Source: Polynucleobacter sp. AP-Capit-er-40B-B4
GTDB taxonomy: Bacteria > Pseudomonadota > Gammaproteobacteria > Burkholderiales > Burkholderiaceae
Direction: 5' to 3'
Length of the DNA: 64,000 nt
Assembly: GCF_018882245.1 (NCBI RefSeq)
Contig: NZ_JACVOV010000001.1
Span: 434,001-498,000 of the forward strand
Part shown: positions 27,037 through 35,628 of the stretch, one piece after another
Layout of the letters: every line of letters starts with the position of its first letter
How positions within the stretch are numbered: position 1 is the stretch's first letter
Notes under the pieces: model-generated
What the model was told of the DNA's origin: nothing
Database searches by the model: none
Seen by the model: only the letters and a program-made list of their open reading frames with translations
Position numbers and translations under genes: made by a program

Positions 27037-27073
27037 AAAAGAAAAAGTCCAGCTAAACCGGACTCTTTCTTTA
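27037..27073 (-). terminator. Rho-independent terminator after xsc
   Basis: On the minus strand AGTCC - GGTTTAGCT - GGACT is flanked by AAAGAAAG before and TTTTTCTTTT after, so the stem extends by A-T pairs. It lies 14 bases after the xsc stop, making xsc a single-gene transcript. Confidence 0.8.
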
Positions 27074-27086
27074 TGGTTATCACGTC

Positions 27087-28895
27087 TTATACGTAATCTT
27101 TATATTTATCCAAGAAACGTACTGGCTTAGATAAAGCATCACGACGGAACGGATCACCGAGTTCACGAGTACACATAATCTCGATAACACAGGTCTTACC
27201 TTCCTTCATCTGCATTTCAACAGCCTTCTTCAGGGCTGGCCCAACTTGATCAAGCTGGTCAACCACAATGCCTTCTGCACCCATAGATTGTGCGATACCC
27301 GCAAAACTTGGGCTCTCAAGCTCGCCTGCCACAAAGCGACGGTTATAGAAGTCAACTTGGTTCTTTTTCTCAGCGCCCCACTGACGATTATGGAACACAA
27401 CCGCTGTAACAGGGATGTCGTGACGAACGGCAGTCAAAATCTCAACCATACTCATTGCCCATGCACCATCACCAGCATAGGCAATCGCTGGACGATTTGG
27501 CGCCGCTGCTTTGGCGCCAATAATCGTTGGCAATGCATAACCGCAGTTACCAAAACTCATTGGGGCAAAGAAACTGCGTGGCTTCTCAAAACGGAGGTAG
27601 CTATTGGCAACGGAGTTAATGTTACCGATGTCCGTAGATACCATTACATCAGCAGGCATAGCCTTCTCAAGCTCACGTAGCACTTGACGTGGGTGCAAGT
27701 AATGACCGCCTGTTGGTGTCACTTCTTTTTTCTGCTCTTCAATCATGTCTAAGCTGAATGGATCTTTTTCATGAGTCCACTCATCCAACTCTTTTTCCCA
27801 TGCAGCTTTTTCTGCGGCAATTGTTTTAGCGCGTTCTGCTTTAGTTGCATCGCAAGCTAACTTCTTACCATCCAAGCGCTTAGTTAATGCAACTGCAGCA
27901 GCTTTCGCATCACCGCAAATACCTACGGAAATTTTCTTCACCAAGCCAAGCATCTTATTGTCGGCATCGATCTGAATGATCTTGGCATTTTTTGGCCAGT
28001 AGTCCATACCATGCTGAGGCAATGTGCCAAATGGTCCAAGGCGTGAACCCAATGCAACCACCACGTCAGCCTGCGCCATCAACTTCATTGCAGCTTTGGA
28101 GCCTTGATATCCAAGGGGGCCACACCATAATGGATGGCTGGCTGGGAAAGAGTCATTATGTAAATAGCTATTCACTACTGGAGCACCAAGGCGCTCAGCA
28201 AATGCCTTGCATTCCTCAACCGCATCACCCATCACTACGCCACCACCAGAAATAATGACTGGGAACTTAGCGTTAGCCAAGAGCTCTGCCGCTTCATCCA
28301 AACTCTTCTCGCCACCAGGGCCGCGATCAAGACGATTAGGTTGTGGAATCTCAACTTCAATCTCGCCATAGAAATAATCACGTGGAATATTTAGCTGAGT
28401 TGGACCCATCTCTGATAGAGCGCGATCAAAGCAGCGGCCAGTAAATTCGGCCATACGCTTAGGATTGTTCACGTGACCCTGATACTTTGTGAACTCTTCG
28501 AACATTGGTAATTGATTGGCTTCTTGGAAACCACCTAAGCCCATGCCCATTGTTCCTGTTTCAGGCGTAATGATCACGACAGGGCTATGTGCCCAGTAAG
28601 CAGCAGCAATTGCTGTGACACAGTTACTAATGCCAGGACCATTTTGCCCAATCACAACACCATGACTTCCGCTGACACGCGCATAGCCATCGGCCATATG
28701 TGCAGCACCCTGCTCATGAACAACCGGAATCAAACGAATACCTGCTGGAGCAAAAATATCCATTGCATCCATAAAGGCTGAACCCATGATTCCAAAGATA
28801 TCCTTCACCTTATTGGCGACCATGGTCTCCACAAATGCTTCGGAAGGGGTCATTTTTTGTGGGCCGGTAGGCAAATTAGCGCCAGACTTAGACAT
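27087..28895 (-). CDS. xsc: Sulfoacetaldehyde acetyltransferase
   Basis: A 602-residue thiamine-diphosphate enzyme converting sulfoacetaldehyde + phosphate to acetyl phosphate + sulfite. The sequence is strikingly Xsc-like: KMTPSEAFVETMVANKVKDI, FGIMGSAFMDAMDIFAPAGI, VVHEQGAAHMADGYARVSG, GFQEANQLPMFEEFTKYQGH. The ThDP-binding motif is seen as YAGDGAWAMSMVEILTAVRHDIPV near residue 475. Length equals the family's. AGGAGA ribosome site. A GGAACA palindrome lies about 26 bases upstream of the ATG. It is the central desulfonating enzyme for taurine, isethionate, sulfoacetate and related C2 sulfonates. Confidence 0.96.
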   Translation of the reverse strand: MSKSGANLPTGPQKMTPSEAFVETMVANKVKDIFGIMGSAFMDAMDIFAPAGIRLIPVVHEQGAAHMADGYARVSGSHGVVIGQNGPGISNCVTAIAAAYWAHSPVVIITPETGTMGMGLGGFQEANQLPMFEEFTKYQGHVNNPKRMAEFTGRCFDRALSEMGPTQLNIPRDYFYGEIEVEIPQPNRLDRGPGGEKSLDEAAELLANAKFPVIISGGGVVMGDAVEECKAFAERLGAPVVNSYLHNDSFPASHPLWCGPLGYQGSKAAMKLMAQADVVVALGSRLGPFGTLPQHGMDYWPKNAKIIQIDADNKMLGLVKKISVGICGDAKAAAVALTKRLDGKKLACDATKAERAKTIAAEKAAWEKELDEWTHEKDPFSLDMIEEQKKEVTPTGGHYLHPRQVLRELEKAMPADVMVSTDIGNINSVANSYLRFEKPRSFFAPMSFGNCGYALPTIIGAKAAAPNRPAIAYAGDGAWAMSMVEILTAVRHDIPVTAVVFHNRQWGAEKKNQVDFYNRRFVAGELESPSFAGIAQSMGAEGIVVDQLDQVGPALKKAVEMQMKEGKTCVIEIMCTRELGDPFRRDALSKPVRFLDKYKDYV

Positions 28896-28920
28896 AAAGC
28901 TCTCCTAGGTATTCAATTAA

Positions 28921-28939
28921 ACGGAACATTTTGTTCTAC
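28921..28939. promoter_or_regulatory. GGAACA-TTT-TGTTC palindrome between xsc and the CobST-like operon
   Basis: ACGGAACATTTTGTTCTAC contains the perfect inverted arms GAACA/TGTTC with spacer TTT. It shares TTAAACGGAACA with the site at 17416. It could serve the divergent xsc and cobS-like genes at once. Confidence 0.65.
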
Positions 28940-29037
28940 AATATGAATAATAATAGCGTATTTTTACTAAAGTCAAGCATATAAACCCCAATCTGGAATA
29001 TATTTGACAACATATTAAGACTTTTAAAGGCAAGGAA

Positions 29038-30015
29038 ATGGCTGAAAGCACCTCTTCTATTGATTTAATGGGTTTACAGCCTGAAAAACGGGTTTCCCTG
29101 CATACCGCCTTCCCAGAATGCCGTGGCTTTGCGGACTTTGAGATCCCTGCATTTAATCAAGCTAGTGAGCTTGTACCTGCGGTTGATCCAAGCTATCAAC
29201 TCAACCCTGAAGCAACACTAGCCATACTGGCGGGCTTTGCATTCAATCGCAGAGTCATGCTGCAAGGAATGCATGGCACCGGTAAATCCACCCATATAGA
29301 GCAAGTAGCCGCTAGATTAAATTGGCCCTGCTTACGAATTAATCTAGACGGGCAAATTACCCGCATGGATCTCATCGGCAAAGATGTCATCACCCTAGAA
29401 GATGGCAAACAGATCACTCGATTTCAGGAAGGTTTAATTCCCTGGAGTTTGCAGCGCCCTGTCGCACTCATTCTCGATGAATACGACGCAGGCCAACCAG
29501 ATGTGATGTTTGTTATTCAGAGAATGTTGGAGCGCGAAGGTCGACTCACTTTACTTGATCAAAATAGAGTAATAAATCCTAATCCTGCATTTCGAATCTT
29601 TGCCACTAGCAATACTGTTGGTCTTGGTAATTGGAATGGCTTATATCAAGGCACTCAATTACTAAATCACGGTCAAATGGATCGCTGGGACATCGTTGCA
29701 GCATTGAATTATCTAGAGCCACAGGAAGAGCAGAAGATTTTGATGGCTAAAGTTCCAGAACTTTCTGACACTCAGGCAAAGGCAATGATTAGCCTGGCTA
29801 ACCTTACGAGAAGTGGTTTTGCCGCGGGCGATATTTCTACATTAATGTCAACTAGAACGCTAATTACCTGGGGCGAAAACTGGCGCATCTTTAAAGACTT
29901 GCAGATTGCATTCTCTCTGGCATTTTTAAATAAATGCGAGTCAGAAGAAAAAAAATTGGTGGCGGAATATTACCAACGATGCTTCGCCAGCGAGCTGGAT
30001 TTAAATAACAAATAA
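29038..30015 (+). CDS. CobS-like AAA+ ATPase (MoxR class)
   Basis: A 325-residue AAA+ protein resembling the CobS subunit of aerobic cobaltochelatase. Walker A MHGTGKSTHIEQVAARL (about residue 79), Walker B LILDEYDAGQPDVMF (about 143), sensor region FRIFATSNTVGLGNWNGLYQGT. CobS with CobT forms a chaperone-like ring that drives metal insertion into a large partner (CobN), absent here. It is divergent from xsc and shares its upstream region, including the putative IclR site. A MoxR-VWA role in maturing another enzyme of the island is possible. Confidence 0.85.
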   Translation: MAESTSSIDLMGLQPEKRVSLHTAFPECRGFADFEIPAFNQASELVPAVDPSYQLNPEATLAILAGFAFNRRVMLQGMHGTGKSTHIEQVAARLNWPCLRINLDGQITRMDLIGKDVITLEDGKQITRFQEGLIPWSLQRPVALILDEYDAGQPDVMFVIQRMLEREGRLTLLDQNRVINPNPAFRIFATSNTVGLGNWNGLYQGTQLLNHGQMDRWDIVAALNYLEPQEEQKILMAKVPELSDTQAKAMISLANLTRSGFAAGDISTLMSTRTLITWGENWRIFKDLQIAFSLAFLNKCESEEKKLVAEYYQRCFASELDLNNK

Positions 30016-30037
30016 ACCAGGCGTATTTACTTCTACC

Positions 30038-31786
30038 TTGCAAACCCAAACCCATCAAGACTTCGAGCAACAGCAACAATATGGGGCAATGATTAGATCA
30101 TTGTCCAGGGAAAAAAGTGCGCAAATTCGAGATTGGCAATTCATTCATAATGCAGCTCCACTAGAGTCAATCGCTCCGCACCTCAGCCTTGAAAATCTAA
30201 AAGCATCATGGGCTTATCCACGCGGCGTATTGGATGGCATCGCATTACGTCTACGTCATTCAGATGCAACCTTACATGCTGCGCTTACCCCAGAAGGCAT
30301 GATTGAATCTCTGATATTTGAGGTATTGGAGCAAATCCGGGTAGAAAGTAACTGCCCAGATGAGCTCAAAGGATGCCGTAAGAATACTCAAACACAATTT
30401 ATCGCTTGGATGCAGCAATTTATTGCCAGCGGTGGTGTTGAAGGCAGTATTGGCCTGCTACTAATTACTATTTTTTCTACCGTGTGGATGAAGCTCAATA
30501 GCCAAGCAATACCACAGCTAATGCAAGATATTGTTGAGGCTACCAGAGCAGGCATAGCTCAAGACATGGGTCCACTGTTAGTCAAGCTAAAAGCAAGTCG
30601 CAATAACCAAGCAGCATATGGACAAGTAGCTCACGAAGTCATTAACTTAGTCTCTGGATTAATTGCTGACGAGTATCGCAATAACCCCAGCATTCGCACT
30701 AAACGCAAAAATCAAAGTGCTACTCATCTCAAAATTGAATGGGTCCCTCCTCATGCTGGAAAAGTAGCGGCTGATTTCAAAAGCCCAGCAAATCACTCGA
30801 GCGAGCAGCGTCTTTTACTCAAAAAGTCACTCGAAAAATATTATGTATATAACTCAAGCTATGACAGTGAATCTGAGGCTAAGAAAAAAATTCGGTCCGC
30901 TCAATTGGCTACCTATCAAGATCAACTAAATCAAGAAATTGCCAAACAAAATATACCTTGGGCCAAACTCATTCGAATCTATCAGCAAATCTTTTCCAGC
31001 CAATTACCAAAGCGCTGGCAAACCACCGAGGCGGAAGGATTTCTAGATCGTCGCTACCTCACACGTGCCGCCACTTCACCGCTACAGCCAGCCTTATATA
31101 AACAGCTTACAGCTACCAGCAAGGTAAATGCGAAAACAACGCTGCTGATTGATTGCTCTGGATCCATGAAGGAGCAGCGCGTCAAAATTGCAGCCTGCGT
31201 AGACTCTTTAGTAAGAATACTAGAGCAAGCAGGTATCAAAACAGAGGTTCTTGGTTACAGCACCAGCTCATGGCAAGGTGGAAGACCTTTTAAAGAATGG
31301 CGTAAAAATGGACAGCCTCCAAATCCCGGCCGCCTCAATGAACGAGCCCACTGGATTTTTAAAGACTTTGATACGAACTGGAGAAGATCTCGAGCAGGGA
31401 TTGCCGCCCTATTGCGTCCTGAGATTTACGCAGAGAGTGTTGATGGTGAAGCACTCATATGGGCGACTGAACGATTACAGAGTAGCGGCAATAATCAACA
31501 CGGCAACAATACCCTGATTCTATTTTCCGATGGCTGCCCAATGGATCGAGCAACCATTGAAGCAAATGGAGAGGAGTTTCTAAAGAATCACCTTCTACAA
31601 GCCATTGCTTGGTGCGAGCAACAACCCAATCTTCAGTTATGGGGCTGCGGAATTGGTTCTGAGCTGCGTCCAGCCTTTCAGCACCGCCTTAGCTGGGATG
31701 AGGATCCTAATAATATTGCCAGCACCTTAAAAAACTGGGCGAGTGAATTCAAAGCACCATCTTTTACAAACAAAAAATACTTATAA
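30038..31786 (+). CDS. CobT-like VWA-domain protein
   Basis: A 582-residue protein with a C-terminal von Willebrand A domain: the MIDAS-like motif DCSGSMKEQR (about residue 371) and LILFSDGCPMD (about 489). The N-terminal half is helical, as in the CobT subunit of cobaltochelatase, though it lacks the long acidic region typical of classical CobT. It starts 22 bases after the CobS-like gene at TTG, or at an in-frame ATG 17 codons later; the start is uncertain. CobN is not in the window, so cobalt insertion is not assured. An AAA+/VWA metal-insertion or enzyme-activation pair fits best. Confidence 0.82.
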   Translation: MQTQTHQDFEQQQQYGAMIRSLSREKSAQIRDWQFIHNAAPLESIAPHLSLENLKASWAYPRGVLDGIALRLRHSDATLHAALTPEGMIESLIFEVLEQIRVESNCPDELKGCRKNTQTQFIAWMQQFIASGGVEGSIGLLLITIFSTVWMKLNSQAIPQLMQDIVEATRAGIAQDMGPLLVKLKASRNNQAAYGQVAHEVINLVSGLIADEYRNNPSIRTKRKNQSATHLKIEWVPPHAGKVAADFKSPANHSSEQRLLLKKSLEKYYVYNSSYDSESEAKKKIRSAQLATYQDQLNQEIAKQNIPWAKLIRIYQQIFSSQLPKRWQTTEAEGFLDRRYLTRAATSPLQPALYKQLTATSKVNAKTTLLIDCSGSMKEQRVKIAACVDSLVRILEQAGIKTEVLGYSTSSWQGGRPFKEWRKNGQPPNPGRLNERAHWIFKDFDTNWRRSRAGIAALLRPEIYAESVDGEALIWATERLQSSGNNQHGNNTLILFSDGCPMDRATIEANGEEFLKNHLLQAIAWCEQQPNLQLWGCGIGSELRPAFQHRLSWDEDPNNIASTLKNWASEFKAPSFTNKKYL

Positions 31787-31809
31787 CAAAGCAATCGGAG
31801 AAAAATACT

Positions 31810-32802
31810 ATGTCACTTTTCAAGAGTACTTTTATTAAACAGAAAAAATGGGCTGCCATGCTTTGTTATGCACTTGGCATATTGAGCTCTACAAATCTAT
31901 CTGCACAATCATGGCCCGATAAACCCATCAAGATGATCGTTCCATTTGCTGCAGGCGGAAGCGCAGACATCTTAGGCAGAATCCTTTCCCAAGAGCTTAG
32001 CAAGAATCTTGGGCAAAACGTGATTGTTGAAAATCGTGGAGGAGCGGGCGGAAATATTGGGGCTGAACTAGTGGCCAAATCTCCAGCTGATGGCTACACC
32101 ATTCTCCTAGCCTCCGGCAGCATGATGACAGTGAATCCCTTTATTTATAAAAAGGCATCGATCAATTACGCAAAAGATTTAACGTATATCACCACTATTG
32201 CAACAGTACCGATGGTCATTGCTGTAAATCCCAAGCTTCCAGTAAATACACTTCCCGAACTGATCGCCTTAGCGAAAACCAAAGAACTAAATTTTGGCTC
32301 TGCAGGCATCGGTAGCCAGATACATATGGCTAATGAAAACTTTATTTATGCAGCAGGAATTCAGGCAACACACGTACCCTATAAAGGCGAGAATCCTGCA
32401 CTCAACGATTTGATAGCGGGCCAAATTGACTTTATGGCAGGTAACTTCCCAGCAACTGGTGGATTCGCTAAAGCTGGCCAAGTAAAAGCGCTAGCCGTTA
32501 CCAGTAGCAAGCGATTAAAACAGTTGCCTAATGTTCCCACTGTTTCCGAATCAGCGATTCCTGGATTTGAAAATACCGGCTGGTTTGCTTTAGCAGTTCC
32601 AACAGGCACACCACAGTCAATCATTGATAAGATTTATATAGCCACTGAAAAATCTTTCAAGGCCCCATCCCTACTTGCTAATCTTGATACAAATGGTCTA
32701 ACACCGATGATGATGAAGAGCAAAGATGTAGATGCCAAAATTCAGACAGAATCTGCAAACTGGGAAAAAGTTATTAAGGCAAGAAATATTCCTACTCAAT
32801 AA
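31810..32802 (+). CDS. Bug-family (TctC-like) periplasmic solute receptor
   Basis: A 330-residue receptor with signal peptide (cleaved near TNLSAQS) and motifs WPDKPIKMIVPFAAGGSADILGR and VIVENRGGAGGNIGAE. GGAG ribosome site. It follows the CobT-like gene by 23 bases, apparently in the same operon. Third Bug receptor of the island without TctA/TctB. Ligand unknown; a sulfonate or carboxylate is expected. Confidence 0.9.
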   Translation: MSLFKSTFIKQKKWAAMLCYALGILSSTNLSAQSWPDKPIKMIVPFAAGGSADILGRILSQELSKNLGQNVIVENRGGAGGNIGAELVAKSPADGYTILLASGSMMTVNPFIYKKASINYAKDLTYITTIATVPMVIAVNPKLPVNTLPELIALAKTKELNFGSAGIGSQIHMANENFIYAAGIQATHVPYKGENPALNDLIAGQIDFMAGNFPATGGFAKAGQVKALAVTSSKRLKQLPNVPTVSESAIPGFENTGWFALAVPTGTPQSIIDKIYIATEKSFKAPSLLANLDTNGLTPMMMKSKDVDAKIQTESANWEKVIKARNIPTQ

Positions 32803-32833
32803 AAGTTTTCTCATTGCAACCGATATGTCAAAC

Positions 32834-32862
32834 AAAAAAGCCTCGCAATGCGAGGCTTTTTT
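32834..32862. terminator. Bidirectional rho-independent terminator
   Basis: AAAAAAGCCTCGC / GCGAGGCTTTTTT with the three-base loop AAT, between the convergent Bug receptor and DUF2892 genes. Strong stem and T-runs on both sides. Confidence 0.92.
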
Positions 32863-32898
32863 GTTTGCTAGAGCTTATCAGCACTATGTCTGCGCTCT

Positions 32899-33117
32899 TT
32901 ACTTGCAGCAACCACCACCACTGCAATCTGATCCAGCGCCACATGAATTAATACCCAGGATTGGATATAAAGGACAGAATCTAAACAATCCTGTTGCGAG
33001 AGGGACAACACCAATCCATCCCCATACACCAACCACATTGCTTACTGCCAGGCCAATCAACACTAAACCTACAGCGATACGCAAAACGCGATCGATACCA
33101 CCAACGTTACATTTCAT
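32899..33117 (-). CDS. DUF2892 (YgaP-like) small membrane protein with Cys-rich tail
   Basis: The ORF track starts at 33162, but the ATG at 33117 has AAGGAGA at good spacing, giving MKCNVGGIDRVLRIAVGLVL and 72 residues. Two hydrophobic segments separated by VWGW, and a Cys-rich C-terminus (NSCGAGSDCSGGGCCK). DUF2892 domains form the membrane part of YgaP-type rhodanese proteins and often occur with sulfide or redox responses. Upstream is a run of overlapping ATGT/ACAT palindromes. Function not established; metal or thiol binding by the tail is conceivable. Confidence 0.85.
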   Translation of the reverse strand: MKCNVGGIDRVLRIAVGLVLIGLAVSNVVGVWGWIGVVPLATGLFRFCPLYPILGINSCGAGSDCSGGGCCK

Positions 33118-33163
33118 TTGGTTCTCCTTTTGAATGGTGCTGGAAATGACATTCACTAACAAT

Positions 33164-33192
33164 ATGTATATTTACATTATGTAATTTAACAT
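33164..33192. promoter_or_regulatory. Overlapping ATGTA/TACAT palindromes upstream of the DUF2892 gene
   Basis: Three nested inverted repeats: ATGTA-TATT-TACAT (33164-33177), TTACAT-T-ATGTAA (33172-33184) and ATGT-AATTTA-ACAT (33179-33192). They lie 47-75 bases before the start codon, as expected of a repressor operator, perhaps of ArsR type. Binding protein unknown. Confidence 0.55.
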
Positions 33193-33212
33193 ATTATTTG
33201 GCAAATAGGAAA

Positions 33213-33252
33213 AGAAAAAGCCACCCCGCAGGATGGCTTAAAAGATTTTTTT
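33213..33252 (-). terminator. Terminator of the isc operon
   Basis: On the minus strand AAGCCATCC - TGCG - GGGTGGCTT is followed by TTTCTTTT, about 120 bases after the fdx stop. The opposite strand also has a T-run, but no + strand gene reads into it. Confidence 0.75.
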
Positions 33253-33358
33253 GGAGGTACTACCTAAAGAATGAACTACGAATTCATATTAATCCTCTAG
33301 AAACCCCACCATTTTATTTAATGCATGTTTCGAGGCATCAATGCTTCATTTTGGTGCA

Positions 33359-33697
33359 TTAATGATTCTCTTTAGCGTGATTGATTGAATATTTAGGGAT
33401 TTCAATCACCAAATCCTGCTTTGCCACAATAGCCTGGCAAGACAGGCGAGACTGAGGATTTAAACCCCAGGCACGATCCAGCATATCTTCTTCGTTTTCA
33501 TCTGGAGGATTCAGACTTTGAAAGCCTTCTTTGACGATTACATGGCAGGTAGTGCAGGCACAAACCATATCGCAGGCATGTTCAATTGGAATGTCATTCT
33601 CTAATAAAGCCTCACAAATCGACGTCCCTGGAGCAACTTCAACAACTGCGCCTTCAGGGCAATACTCACTATGCGGTAAGACAACGATTTGGGTCAT
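33359..33697 (-). CDS. fdx: Adrenodoxin-type 2Fe-2S ferredoxin of the isc operon
   Basis: A 112-residue ferredoxin with the ISC-type cluster motif CDMVCACTTCHV (near residue 42) and the last ligand in LSCQAI (near 86). It supplies electrons during Fe-S cluster assembly. Last gene of the isc operon, 38 bp after hscA. It begins MTQIVVLPHSEYCPEG, as in many betaproteobacteria. Confidence 0.95.
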   Translation of the reverse strand: MTQIVVLPHSEYCPEGAVVEVAPGTSICEALLENDIPIEHACDMVCACTTCHVIVKEGFQSLNPPDENEEDMLDRAWGLNPQSRLSCQAIVAKQDLVIEIPKYSINHAKENH

Positions 33698-33735
33698 GAT
33701 TCTGTTCTGCTTATGTTTTATCGGGAATTCATTGT

Positions 33736-35601
33736 TTAAATCTCAGCAACATTCTTGCCAGAGAGAGCCTTTTGAATGCTGGCGTTCATGCGTTTTTGTG
33801 CAAAGTCATCGGTTGCCTTAGCAGCGTGATCCACCGCCTTACGAACTACTGCACTATCAGTTTCTTCATTCAAAATCTTTTGTAATGCTGCCATCTCTTG
33901 ATCAATAACTGCTTGCTCTTCTGTGTTCAAAAGATTGCGATCGCTATCGAGAGCTGTTTGTACTGCATCTAATAAGCGCTGTGCATTGACCTGCTCTTCA
34001 CGCAAGGATCTAGAGAGTAAATCTTCTTTAGCAGATGCAAAACCGTCCTGCAGCATGCGCGTAATCTCTGCATCAGTTAAGCCATAAGAGGGTTTAATAT
34101 CAATCGATGCCTTAACGCCAGAGCCTTGCTCAGTTGCGCTCACAGATAAAAGGCCATCTGCATCTACCTGAAAAGTTACTCGAATGCGCGCAGCTCCTGC
34201 AGCCATAGCTGGTATGCCACGCAGCTCAAACCTACCTAAAGAGCGGCAGTCTTGCGCCAACTCACGCTCGCCCTGTACCACCTGAATAGCCAAAGCAGTC
34301 TGGCCATCTTTAAAGGTCGTGAAATCTTGTGCTCTAGCAACTGGGATCGGTGTATTGCGAGGAATAATCTTTTCTACCAGGCCACCCATGGTTTCAACAC
34401 CAAGAGAAAGCGGGATGACATCCAATAAAAGCCACTCATCATCTTTACTCTGATTACCAGCCAGCAGGTCTGCCTGCATCGCCGCACCTAATGCAACAAC
34501 TTGATCAGGATTTAAATTATTTAATGGCTGCGTGCCAAATAGCTCACCGACAGCACGTTGCACATTCGGCATGCGAGTTGAGCCACCAACCATCACCACG
34601 CCTTTAACGTCCTCAGCTTTGAGGCCAGCATCACGCAAAGCTTTTTTACAAGCCATCAAAGTCTTAGCCACTAAATTCTGAGTAATCTCAAAGAATTGAG
34701 CCTGACTCACCCCAACATTTACTACAGTACCATCGGCAAGCGTCTCATGAACGCGTGCTAACGGGTTGTGGCTGAGTTGTTCTTTTGCATGCTTACAGGC
34801 CTGCAAAAGTGTGCGATGGTCATAAATAGATAGCGGCGGTAGCTTCGCTTGCTCAATGACCCAGCAATACAAGCGATGATCAAAGTCATCACCGCCTAGA
34901 GCGGAGTCACCCCCAGTAGAGAGCACCTCAAAGACACCTCTACTCATACGTAGTATCGAGATATCAAAGGTGCCGCCGCCCAAATCGTAGACGGCGTAAA
35001 CACCCTCCGAGGCATTATCCAAGCCATAGGCAATTGCAGCGGCAGTTGGTTCATTCAATAAACGGAGAACCTCAATGCCAGCTAATTTAGCAGCATCTTT
35101 CGTTGCCTGACGCTGTGCATCATCAAAGTATGCGGGGACTGTAATTACAGCACCAACGATTTCATCATTAACAGAGTCTTCCGCCAACTGACGCAAGCGC
35201 GCCAGGATTTCTGCAGAGACTTCAATTGGACTTTTATCGCCAGCTACTGTTCTTAGCTTGAGCATTCCAGGTTGATCAACGAAATCATATGGTGCACTTT
35301 CAATATGCTCCACATCAAGCAAGCCTCTGCCCATAAAACGTTTCACTGAAACAATCGTATTCTTTGGATCAAGCACAACACTTTCAAGCGCTTCAAATCC
35401 TGCTTGAGTCCTACCATTAGGCAAGTAACGAATAACAGATGGAAGCAGCTCGCGCCCCTGGGAATCTGGCAACACCTTTGGCAAAGCATCACGCACAATT
35501 GCCACCAAAGAATTAGTGGTCCCCAAATCAATACCAACAGCAATACGGCGCTGATGTGGCGCTAGCGATTTACCGGGTTCTGAGATTTGTAATAAGGCCA
35601 T
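33736..35601 (-). CDS. hscA: Fe-S assembly chaperone HscA
   Basis: A 621-residue Hsp70-family chaperone that releases Fe-S clusters from IscU with help from HscB. The ATPase domain opens with [14 protein letters not shown], and [15 protein letters not shown] and [13 protein letters not shown] are visible; the substrate domain follows from about residue 390. Length fits HscA (about 616-620) rather than DnaK (about 640). Lies 27 bp after hscB. Confidence 0.95.
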   Translation of the reverse strand: MALLQISEPGKSLAPHQRRIAVGIDLGTTNSLVAIVRDALPKVLPDSQGRELLPSVIRYLPNGRTQAGFEALESVVLDPKNTIVSVKRFMGRGLLDVEHIESAPYDFVDQPGMLKLRTVAGDKSPIEVSAEILARLRQLAEDSVNDEIVGAVITVPAYFDDAQRQATKDAAKLAGIEVLRLLNEPTAAAIAYGLDNASEGVYAVYDLGGGTFDISILRMSRGVFEVLSTGGDSALGGDDFDHRLYCWVIEQAKLPPLSIYDHRTLLQACKHAKEQLSHNPLARVHETLADGTVVNVGVSQAQFFEITQNLVAKTLMACKKALRDAGLKAEDVKGVVMVGGSTRMPNVQRAVGELFGTQPLNNLNPDQVVALGAAMQADLLAGNQSKDDEWLLLDVIPLSLGVETMGGLVEKIIPRNTPIPVARAQDFTTFKDGQTALAIQVVQGERELAQDCRSLGRFELRGIPAMAAGAARIRVTFQVDADGLLSVSATEQGSGVKASIDIKPSYGLTDAEITRMLQDGFASAKEDLLSRSLREEQVNAQRLLDAVQTALDSDRNLLNTEEQAVIDQEMAALQKILNEETDSAVVRKAVDHAAKATDDFAQKRMNASIQKALSGKNVAEI

Positions 35602-35628
35602 AGGAGATAGAGTGTAGCTTGTGTGCGC

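Noticed and set aside
27246-27680. 144-aa + strand ORF inside xsc
   Set aside because: Antisense shadow of a highly conserved gene; composition (His/Cys/Asn-rich) is not protein-like.
32732-33133. 133-aa + strand ORF across the Bug 3' end and DUF2892 gene
   Set aside because: It crosses a strong terminator and is antisense to the well-supported DUF2892 gene.
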